From the NCBI GenBank assembly GCA_030638455.1, contig DAOWEP010000003.1, positions 1 to 8,321 of the forward strand: a stretch of 8,321 nucleotides of DNA. Reading direction: 5' to 3'. Position numbers and translations under genes: made by a program. Position 1 is the stretch's first letter. Every line of letters begins with the position of its first letter. Origin of the DNA: Gammaproteobacteria bacterium. Lineage in GTDB: Bacteria > Pseudomonadota > Gammaproteobacteria > DAOWEP01. This document shows positions 1-5,090 of this stretch, in pieces. A model generated the notes under the pieces. It ran no database searches and had not been told where the DNA came from. It worked only from the letters and a program-made list of their open reading frames with translations.

Positions 1-220
1 CTTCTTCGATTGTCCCCGCCAATAAATACGCTTCCGCATATTTTGGATCGATCTGAAGGACATTTTTTAATTCAATCCTGGCCTTTTCATAATTTTCCTC
101 CTCCAGATAAGCTTTTCCCTTTGCAAGATATTTGGACTTCCGCTCTGCCTCACCTTCGCAACCACTGAGAAAAAACGCAGATACACATGCTGCAACCAAT
201 AAAACCTTTGATAAACTCAT
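1..220 (-). CDS. TPR-type lipoprotein, N-terminal part (cut by window edge)
   Basis: The first 73 codons of a minus-strand gene are visible; its 3' part lies outside the window. The protein begins with a lipoprotein signal peptide: Lys5, a hydrophobic core, and a lipobox LSGC ending at Cys21. Residue +2 is Glu rather than Asp, which favours outer-membrane sorting. Residues about 30-73 (KYLAKGKAYLEEENYEKARI, then ELKNVLQIDPKYAEAYLLAG) are a typical tetratricopeptide pattern with the Asp-Pro boundary. The combination resembles the TPR lipoproteins found with PEP-CTERM/exosortase exopolysaccharide loci (PrsT-like), but so little is visible that another TPR lipoprotein is equally possible. A good ribosome site (GGTGGAG on the minus strand, 229-235) lies 8 bases before the ATG and fixes the start. 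It lies 122 bp downstream of gspC on the same strand, with no terminator seen between them, so it may be co-transcribed. Confidence 0.8.
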   Translation of the reverse strand, partial: MSLSKVLLVAACVSAFFLSGCEGEAERKSKYLAKGKAYLEEENYEKARIELKNVLQIDPKYAEAYLLAGTIEE

Positions 221-342
221 AATATTAACTCCACCCTAAAACCCTATTTTTTGAATATTAAATTGCGAATAGCTAATAGATACCTTCCCTACAAATTTCA
301 CTTTATTCAACTTCTACCATCAAAACATGTTTGACCATTTAT

Positions 343-1299
343 TCATGAACCAAGATCAAGCGTAATGCTCTTGAGCTTACCTCGCCTGAGAACCTGCATA
401 TCAATCTGACTTGCCGTGCCAATCTGATTTATTACATCAGGAAGCTGAATACTCTTTCCTTCCAATGAGACACCATTAACTGAAATAATAATATCTGAAG
501 CTTTCAAACCAAGCTTGTTGAAAAAGTTTCTGTCCTTCTTTGGAAAAACTCTAAACCCCTTAAGATTTTCCCCATCCTTTTCCTTTACAGGTGCAAAACG
601 CAAATACTCCATTATCTTAAGAGGCTCATTTCTAATAATCTCTGCATAGGAAGCAAGATTTTTGGTTTTTGATCTACCACCTTGATAATTACTAGTCTTG
701 AAATTAGATGACCTGCCCCCTGTGATGCCTTTCGAGACAGGGAATCTCAGAGTTTCGTATTTTCCATTCCTGGACAAGATCACCTGATCTTCACGCACCT
801 CCTCAAGTGTCACACCTTTACTCACCACATCTCCAACAAGATAATACTGCTGTTTACTGGCACTTTTCCCTATAATCGCAGAGGCATGCTCTGGATTTGT
901 ATCCACAAACACACCAAACAGCGTGAGATTCAAAGATGTAACAGGCGCGACTGTTGGTAATGCCTTTCTTGGTACTGGCTTTGCTACTTTTCGTGCTGGT
1001 ACACCAAAAAGATGCATACCGACCAGCTCATTCACCATACCCCCACGCCCTGGGCTCTTTACCTGAGCTACCGGGGAAGATGTTGACGCGGATTTACCCT
1101 TATCACCTATGTCTTCATCCTTGAGCGCAGTCCAGGTAAGCCCTGCCAGTTGATAGGCCAATATTAAAACCAAAATGAAGCTTGCCAGACCCGGCAAGAA
1201 TCTGGAGCCAATTTTTTTATAGGCACCCTGCGACGCCCTACCAAGGATCAAGGGTATTCCCATCACAATATTGCCATTCTTTACTGAAAAATCTGACAT
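343..1299 (-). CDS. gspC: T2SS inner-membrane protein GspC
   Basis: GspC links the inner-membrane platform to the secretin GspD and takes part in substrate selection. The 318-residue product has the family layout: a short cytoplasmic N-terminus, one transmembrane helix at about 35-58, a Ser/Pro/Lys-rich linker, the homology-region (HR) domain at about 90-187 (HLFGV at 96-100, LTLFGVF at 126-132, VGDVV at 155-159, then VILSRNGKYETLRFP), a basic Gly/Ser linker, and a C-terminal PDZ domain at about 220-318 (LGLKASDIIISVNGVSL at 263-279). Length is normal. It is transcribed away from the other gsp genes. The chosen ATG has no clear Shine-Dalgarno sequence; an ATG 12 codons in is possible and would shorten only the cytoplasmic tail. 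A coiled-coil version of GspC also exists in the family; this one is the PDZ type. Identification is confident from the HR plus PDZ architecture and the gsp context. Confidence 0.93.
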   Translation of the reverse strand: MSDFSVKNGNIVMGIPLILGRASQGAYKKIGSRFLPGLASFILVLILAYQLAGLTWTALKDEDIGDKGKSASTSSPVAQVKSPGRGGMVNELVGMHLFGVPARKVAKPVPRKALPTVAPVTSLNLTLFGVFVDTNPEHASAIIGKSASKQQYYLVGDVVSKGVTLEEVREDQVILSRNGKYETLRFPVSKGITGGRSSNFKTSNYQGGRSKTKNLASYAEIIRNEPLKIMEYLRFAPVKEKDGENLKGFRVFPKKDRNFFNKLGLKASDIIISVNGVSLEGKSIQLPDVINQIGTASQIDMQVLRRGKLKSITLDLGS

Positions 1300-1645
1300 A
1301 CATGTACTATATATAAGAAGCTGCTGCTGCTGGCACAGGTTAGCTCAAAAATCGGTACAAATCCTGTTACTTTATGAATTTAAAGGGTATTCTCTCTATT
1401 GGTCGTGTATCCTTACCAGGATCTATCCCACAAACCTCGCGTCACAATATACTAATCGGCCATTATACAACTTCATGAAATATCCGGTTTAAATATAATC
1501 ATTAACAAATAATAGCGGATTATACAGAAATTATTGCAACTTGAGACTTATGTCCTGCCAGGGATATATCCATTATAATCAGCAAAGTATACAATTCATA
1601 TTCCGAGCTGTTTCAATATCAGCTCAAGTATATTAGGAACTACTA
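1300..1645. promoter_or_regulatory. Divergent spacer between gspC and gspG
   Basis: This 346-bp stretch has no convincing gene. It must hold the start signals for gspC (leftward) and for the gspG operon (rightward). Visible items are a (CTG)4 run near 1321-1332, a small hairpin at 1409-1422 (ATCCT, loop TACC, AGGAT), a perfect 10-bp palindrome GGATATATCC at 1562-1571, and promoter-like boxes upstream of gspG. On the minus strand the best -10-like sequence is TATAAT (plus-strand 1462-1467), but no good -35 partner lies at the right distance. No riboswitch or sigma-54 site could be recognised. Confidence 0.6.
1541..1579 (+). promoter_or_regulatory. Candidate promoter for the gspG operon
   Basis: Two overlapping sigma-70-like possibilities are seen. 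One is TTGAGA (1541-1546) with TATATC (1565-1570), spaced 18 bp. The other is a perfect -10 TATAAT (1574-1579) with only a poor -35 (TGTCCT, 1551-1556) at 17 bp. Either would give an untranslated leader of about 60-70 bases. The palindrome GGATATATCC (1562-1571) overlaps or abuts both -10 boxes and could be an operator. This is a reading by eye, without start-site data. Confidence 0.35.
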
Positions 1646-2077
1646 ATGAATGGTGATTTAACTAACAGATCTCAAGCCGGCTTTACCCTTATAGAAGTTA
1701 TGGTTGTAGTAATGATCCTGGGGATTCTCGCTGCGATTATTGTACCTAATATAATGGATAACCCAGGCAAGGCACGGATCACCAAGGCAAAACAGGATGT
1801 TCGGGTGCTGGAAAATTCTCTTGCCCTCTACAAGCTCGAAAATTTCAATTATCCCAGTACCGATCAGGGACTTGATGCATTGGTGAACAAACCAGCAGGA
1901 ACACCGGAACCAAAAAACTGGAACCAGGGTGGGTACATCAAGCGCCTGCCTCATGATCCCTGGGATAATGAATATCTATATCTAAACCCGGGTGAACACG
2001 GTGAAATAGACATATATTCTCTTGGCCCAGACCAGACACCTAGTGATGACGATATTGGTAATTGGTCACTCGATTAA
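1646..2077 (+). CDS. gspG: T2SS major pseudopilin GspG
   Basis: GspG polymerises into the periplasmic pseudopilus that drives substrate through the secretin. The 143-residue precursor has a 12-residue positively charged leader ending in Gly12. Prepilin peptidase (GspO) would cut before Phe13, giving FTLIEV with Glu+5 at Glu17, followed by the hydrophobic N-terminal helix (to about 35). The globular part carries the family signatures NYPSTDQGLDALV (68-80), LPHDPWDNEYLYLNPGEHGE (101-120) and SLGPDQ...DDDIGNW (125-140). Acidic residues in the last motif correspond to the calcium-binding loop, which is about four residues shorter than in the GspG proteins I recall. An AGGA ribosome site at 1635-1638, 7 bases before the ATG, supports the start. 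It is the first gene of the rightward run and is followed by an unusually long, hairpin-containing gap before gspH. Confidence 0.96.
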   Translation: MNGDLTNRSQAGFTLIEVMVVVMILGILAAIIVPNIMDNPGKARITKAKQDVRVLENSLALYKLENFNYPSTDQGLDALVNKPAGTPEPKNWNQGGYIKRLPHDPWDNEYLYLNPGEHGEIDIYSLGPDQTPSDDDIGNWSLD

Positions 2078-2106
2078 TCCAGACGCCGTTAACAGTCCCT
2101 GGATTA
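2075..2106 (+). other. Stem-loop at the 3' end of gspG
   Basis: TAATCCAG (2075-2082) pairs perfectly with CTGGATTA (2099-2106) around a 16-base loop and overlaps the gspG stop codon. No T-run follows, so it is not a standard intrinsic terminator. It could stabilise the gspG message or lower expression downstream, which would suit the excess of GspG over minor pseudopilins; that role is inference. Confidence 0.4.
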
Positions 2107-2164
2107 TTCTGTGTCGAATGAAAGGTCAAACTAAAAGCCGAATTTCATCAATAGCCCCATCCCC

Positions 2165-2195
2165 GATTGTTGTGGTTGAAACACACCAAACAATC
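2165..2195 (+). other. Stem-loop in the gspG-gspH spacer
   Basis: GATTGTT (2165-2171) and TGGT (2173-2176) pair with ACCA (2185-2188) and AACAATC (2189-2195). This gives an 11-bp stem with one bulged G at 2172 and an 8-base loop. No T-run follows. It is the second hairpin in this 158-bp gap and lies about 40 bases upstream of the gspH start. Confidence 0.4.
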
Positions 2196-2206
2196 AAGCT
2201 TATAAC
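2176..2206 (+). promoter_or_regulatory. Possible internal promoter before gspH
   Basis: TTGAAA (2176-2181) and TATAAC (2201-2206) are good -35 and -10 matches but are 19 bp apart, slightly long. The stretch overlaps the 2165-2195 stem-loop. In AT-rich DNA such pairs arise often by chance, so support is weak. Confidence 0.2.
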
Positions 2207-2235
2207 TTCTGCCTTTGAACAAAGGACTACCATGC

Positions 2236-2757
2236 ATGGTTAGAGCGCGCGGATTTACAATAATTGAAATCATGGTGGCGATGTTAATCATCGGACTGAT
2301 TCTTGGAATTGCCATTCCAGCGATCAATATCAATAATCCCGAAAACCAATTAAAAGAAGAAGTAACCCGTCTTGTAGCATTGATCGATCTTGCCAGTCAG
2401 GAATCTATATTGAACTCAAGGATGATTGGCATTAGGACATATAGCGATCAATACGAATTCCTTGTTCTGGAGGAAGACAAATGGAAGCCACTGGATGACA
2501 ACTTACTCACCAGACGTAAGCTACCCGAAGATATCGAGCTGGAATTACAGATAGAGGACTATTTAGAAGACTATTCCACCTCAGAGTTATCCTTTTCGGA
2601 AGAACAACAAAAAGTACCTCATATAATTCTATCCGGGATCGGTGAACTAACACCACCATTCACAATCAATATTAAATCACATAGCACAGAAACATACTTC
2701 TCAATAAAGGGTTATGAAAACGGAAAACTTGAAACAGAAAAGCATGGTAGCAACTAA
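2236..2757 (+). CDS. gspH: T2SS minor pseudopilin GspH
   Basis: GspH is a minor pseudopilin thought to join the GspI-J-K tip complex to the GspG filament. I place the start at ATG 2236 rather than at the in-frame TTG at 2215, because an AAAGGA ribosome site (2221-2226) sits 9 bases before that ATG and inside the longer reading. This gives a 173-residue precursor with a very short leader MVRARG, cleavage before Phe7 and Glu+5 at Glu11. The hydrophobic helix runs to about residue 30. The C-terminal half holds the family pattern ILSGIGELTPPFTINI (131-146). The body is weakly conserved and acidic, as is usual for GspH. Its stop codon lies within the left CTAA flank of the inserted element that separates it from gspI. 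Confidence 0.9.
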   Translation: MVRARGFTIIEIMVAMLIIGLILGIAIPAININNPENQLKEEVTRLVALIDLASQESILNSRMIGIRTYSDQYEFLVLEEDKWKPLDDNLLTRRKLPEDIELELQIEDYLEDYSTSELSFSEEQQKVPHIILSGIGELTPPFTINIKSHSTETYFSIKGYENGKLETEKHGSN

Positions 2758-2788
2758 TACTCCGTCACGTTAGTATTGATGGATTCAG
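2758..2788. repeat. Left terminal inverted repeat
   Basis: The first 25 bases are the exact reverse complement of 2996-3020; 2784-2788 (TTCAG) then pairs with 2990-2994 (CTGAA) after one mismatch. It begins at the base immediately after the gspH stop codon. Confidence 0.9.
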
Positions 2789-2886
2789 CGAGGCGAGAAG
2801 CGGCTAGCTGCTAGGCGTGCTTGCGTAGGGTTAGTCATTCTATCTCAAGCAAGCACAACAACGCGGATAGCCGCTTATCACCTCGC
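2788..2886. repeat. Internal hairpin A of the element
   Basis: The left arm 2788-2806 (GCGAGGCGAGAAGCGGCTA) pairs with 2868-2886 with two mismatches in 19. Further in, GTGCTTGC (2817-2824) pairs with GCAAGCAC (2849-2856) around a 24-base loop. A tiny CCC-GAA-GGG hairpin (2886-2894) joins it to hairpin B. Confidence 0.8.
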
Positions 2887-2893
2887 CCGAAGG

Positions 2894-2990
2894 GAGCCAC
2901 ACCAACGCGCCACTACTGCGTTGCAGCCCTTGTAAAGGACTAGGCCATTCCCTGCGAACTGCGCCTTGTATTGACGCGTTGGTGTGGCTC
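2894..2990. repeat. Internal hairpin B of the element
   Basis: GAGCCACACCAACGCG (2894-2909) pairs perfectly with CGCGTTGGTGTGGCTC (2975-2990). The 65-base loop contains smaller stems, such as CTGC-GTT-GCAG (2917-2927) and CCTT-GTA-AAGG just after. The arm sequence feels like intergenic repeats I recall from marine gammaproteobacteria, but this is memory and was not checked. Confidence 0.8.
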
Positions 2991-3020
2991 TGAACCCATC
3001 AATACTAACGTGACGGAGTA
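2990..3020. repeat. Right terminal inverted repeat
   Basis: This is the mirror of 2758-2788. Its outer end contains GGAG (3015-3018), 12 bases before the gspI ATG, the only Shine-Dalgarno-like sequence near that start. Confidence 0.9.
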
Positions 3021-3030
3021 CTAACCTCAT

Positions 3031-3441
3031 ATGAGCTTAAAAATTAACGCCGCCTCATTAAAACAATCAAAAACCCCTTCAAGGGGCTTTACATTGATGG
3101 AGGTACTGGTATCGCTGGCAGTACTTGCAATAGCATTATCCGCACTTGTTAAGTCTTCCGGAGAAAATACATCCAACATGGAATACCTTCGGGACAAGAC
3201 CTTTGCTCACTGGGTGGCCATGAACAAGGCAATAGAATTAAGGGCCAGCAATACATGGGCAAGCACAGGAGATAGCAATGGATCCGCTGAAATGGCGTCA
3301 CGTGAGTGGCACTGGACCATGAAGGTTGAAGCAACGCCTGATAAGGCGATAAGAAAATATATTCTGGAGATTCGAAGAGACTCGCATGATGATAACGCGA
3401 TAGCCAGACTCACAGGCTTTATGAATAATCCCGATGGTTAA
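3031..3441 (+). CDS. gspI: T2SS minor pseudopilin GspI
   Basis: GspI is a minor pseudopilin that nucleates the GspI-J-K tip complex. The 136-residue precursor has a 19-residue basic leader ending SRG, cleavage before Phe20 (FTLMEVLVSLAV) and Glu+5 at Glu24, then a hydrophobic helix to about residue 40. The family signature KTFAHWVAMNKAIELR lies at 56-71, and the compact body contains REWHW (91-95). Length is typical. The start is the only ATG before the leader. The one ribosome-site-like sequence, GGAG at 3015-3018, belongs to the end of the inserted element and is 12 bases away. The 3' end overlaps gspJ by 8 bases, indicating translational coupling. Before the insertion, gspI probably followed gspH by only a few bases. 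Confidence 0.94.
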   Translation: MSLKINAASLKQSKTPSRGFTLMEVLVSLAVLAIALSALVKSSGENTSNMEYLRDKTFAHWVAMNKAIELRASNTWASTGDSNGSAEMASREWHWTMKVEATPDKAIRKYILEIRRDSHDDNAIARLTGFMNNPDG

Positions 3442-4072
3442 AACAAGAAAATCCCAGGGTTTCACACTAATGGAATTGCTGGTTGCATTGGTGATTTTTG
3501 CCATTATGTCGGCCATTGCTTTCAGCGGTTTACAGACTGTTCTGAATACACGCGAACAAACGGATATCACGGCAGCAAGGCTAAAAGACTTACAAACTAC
3601 CATGATCTTCCTTAAGCAGGATATAGAGCAAATTATTGAAAGAAATATCAGAGACGAATACGGAACCTCACAGTATGCCTTGATCGGAGGTGCGAGTGGA
3701 CTATATCAGCTTGAACTAACCAGGGCGGGAAACAGTAACCCCTTAGGGGCTCCACGTAGCAATCTAAAAAGAATAGCTTACTCACTGGTAAACGATGAGT
3801 TCTTCCGGCTTAGCTGGAAAACCCTGGATCGTGCACAGGAGACCTTACCAGACAAACTTAAACTACTGGATAAAATTACCCGCTTTGAAGTCAGGTACCT
3901 TGACCAAAAACAGGAATGGAAATTCTCATGGCCACCGGCATCAAATACAGATTCATCTAGCCCAGGCTTGCCTGTTGCAATTGAAATCACCCTGACACTG
4001 GAACAATGGGGTGAAATTAAACGGCTCTTTCTGATTGCAGGGAAACATGAAACAAATGAACAGAATGGTTGA
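3434..4072 (+). CDS. gspJ: T2SS minor pseudopilin GspJ
   Basis: GspJ is part of the pseudopilus tip complex with GspI and GspK. The 212-residue precursor has a 9-residue leader MVKTRKSQG, cleavage before Phe10 (FTLMELLVALVIF) and Glu+5 at Glu14. Family features follow: the helix segment LKQDIEQIIER (60-70), the conserved stretch ELTRAGNSNPLGAPRSNLKR (94-113), RYLDQKQEW (154-162) and the near-terminal strand LPVAIEITLTLEQWGEI (179-195). Length is typical. The ATG lies inside the end of gspI and has no ribosome site of its own, so translation probably depends on gspI. Its end overlaps gspK by 26 bases with the gspK start chosen here. Confidence 0.95.
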   Translation: MVKTRKSQGFTLMELLVALVIFAIMSAIAFSGLQTVLNTREQTDITAARLKDLQTTMIFLKQDIEQIIERNIRDEYGTSQYALIGGASGLYQLELTRAGNSNPLGAPRSNLKRIAYSLVNDEFFRLSWKTLDRAQETLPDKLKLLDKITRFEVRYLDQKQEWKFSWPPASNTDSSSPGLPVAIEITLTLEQWGEIKRLFLIAGKHETNEQNG

Positions 4073-5078
4073 CCGCATGGGCGCTCTAAAATGCGGCCAG
4101 AAGGGCGTCGCTCTGATCACTGCAATGTTAGTAGTCGCACTGGCCACTGTTGCAGCGATCGCAATGACCTCCAGACAACAACTGGATATAAGGAGAACCG
4201 GAAACACCCTGCATGCAGACCAGGCATCTTTATATGCATTAGGTGGAGAACTGTGGGCAAAGGATATTTTGAGAAAGGACCTGAAAAGCGACAAGAATGA
4301 TAATGAATTAATTGACACCCTGGACGAAAACTGGGCGAAAACATTACCACCAACCCCAATTGAAGGGGGGCAAATATCAGGAAATATAGAAGATTTACAG
4401 GCACGGTTTAATCTGAATAACCTCTACAAGGAACCATCAGGCGACCAGGATCTCGAAGAAAATAAACCAATAATTGACGCTGATTTAGAGTATTTCAAAC
4501 GATTGCTGCGCATCCTGGAACTGGAAGAACAGCTTGCACAGGCTATTGCTGACTGGATAGATCCGGATACAAATGCTCGTTTCCCTGATGGATCAGAAGA
4601 TATAGAATACCTGAACATGCAAATACCGTATCGAACAGGAAACACCAGAATGGCCAGCCCAAGCGAATTACGTCTTATTAAAGGCGTCACCAGGGAAGTC
4701 TACAAGAAACTGGTGCCATTTGTATCTACACTACCTGAATACACACCTATTAATGTTAATACGGCATCCGCTGAGATAATCGCGGCCTTGCCAGATGAGA
4801 CAGATATTACTTTGGCAAATAACCTGATCGAAGAACGAGATGACAGCCCCTTTATAGATAAAAATACATTTATAACCAGTCTTTCCCTTAATGAAGAAAA
4901 CAGCAAGGAAGACAAACTTGAAGGCCTGAAAAAGCTTATTAGTATTTCAAGCCATTATTTCCTGTTAAATGGAAATGTAGAAATCGGAACGAACCAGCTA
5001 AGGCTCTCAAGCATGATTGAAAGAACGGATGATGGAAAGGCATATGTTCTCACGCGTAGTAGCGGCGCTTATTATTAG
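4047..5078 (+). CDS. gspK: T2SS minor pseudopilin GspK (tip protein)
   Basis: GspK is the largest pseudopilin and caps the pseudopilus. I chose ATG 4047 (343 residues), although the in-frame TTG at 4035 and ATGs at 4056, 4065 and 4077 are possible. An AGGGA at 4039-4043 is very close to 4047 and 12 bases from 4056, so the exact start is uncertain by a few codons. The leader ends QKG at residue 20, with cleavage before Val21 (VALITAMLVV). Position +5 is Thr instead of Glu, as is normal in GspK. Family motifs, numbered from 4047, are ARFNLNNL (119-126), WIDPD (170-174), PYRTGNTRMASPSELRLIKG (194-213) and the helix-hairpin-helix-like INVNTAS (235-241). The gene overlaps gspJ and is followed 12 bp later by gspL. 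Confidence 0.94.
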   Translation: MKQMNRMVDRMGALKCGQKGVALITAMLVVALATVAAIAMTSRQQLDIRRTGNTLHADQASLYALGGELWAKDILRKDLKSDKNDNELIDTLDENWAKTLPPTPIEGGQISGNIEDLQARFNLNNLYKEPSGDQDLEENKPIIDADLEYFKRLLRILELEEQLAQAIADWIDPDTNARFPDGSEDIEYLNMQIPYRTGNTRMASPSELRLIKGVTREVYKKLVPFVSTLPEYTPINVNTASAEIIAALPDETDITLANNLIEERDDSPFIDKNTFITSLSLNEENSKEDKLEGLKKLISISSHYFLLNGNVEIGTNQLRLSSMIERTDDGKAYVLTRSSGAYY

Positions 5079-5090
5079 TACTCTATCAAG

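Larger units (their letters stand above)
2758..3020. mobile_element. MITE-like element inserted between gspH and gspI
   Basis: A 263-bp segment is bounded by perfect 25-bp terminal inverted repeats (2758-2782 and 2996-3020; outer ends TACTCCGTCACG and CGTGACGGAGTA). After one mismatch (2783/2995) pairing continues for 5 bp (2784-2788 with 2990-2994). Two further large hairpins fill the inside, so the strand can fold as a three-way junction. No evident ORF is present, so it would be non-autonomous. GC content is about 56% (134 of 240 bases counted over 2761-3000), well above the neighbouring coding DNA. Direct CTAA copies flank it (2754-2757 and 3021-3024) and may be the target duplication. 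Because the termini read TA...TA, a two-base TA duplication, as made by IS630/Tc1-mariner transposases, is an alternative. No transposase is present to settle the family. Confidence 0.8.

Noticed and set aside
320..334. TCAAA/TTTGA hairpin downstream of gspC as terminator
   Set aside because: Only 5 AT-rich pairs and no T-run on the minus strand.
1330..1346. Sigma-54-like TGGCAC followed by AGC
   Set aside because: The GG-to-GC spacing is 9 instead of 10 and the -12 element is poor.
1333..1385. tRNA-like segment (GGTACAAATCC resembling a T-arm)
   Set aside because: No acceptor stem, D-arm or anticodon arm can be built around it.
1271..1492. Plus-strand 73-codon ORF across the gspC start and the divergent spacer
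   Set aside because: No ribosome site, no recognisable domain, and it begins antisense to gspC; its composition looks like random translation.
2215..2235. Upstream TTG start for gspH
   Set aside because: The AAAGGA ribosome site lies inside this extension and serves ATG 2236, which gives a normal short prepilin leader.
2754..3024. Integron attC site or CRISPR/REP array at the gspH-gspI junction
   Set aside because: The arms are long and perfect with nested stems, unlike attC core sites; there are no regularly spaced repeats; the ends and flanks fit a MITE better.
3064..3093. CCCCTTCAAGGGG followed by CTTT in the gspI leader region as a terminator
   Set aside because: It lies inside the conserved prepilin cleavage-site codons (SRGFTLME), the stem is short and the T-run is only three bases.
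3298..3603. Minus-strand ORFs inside gspI, gspJ, gspK and gspL
   Set aside because: They are antisense shadows of strongly recognised gsp genes, with no family features of their own.
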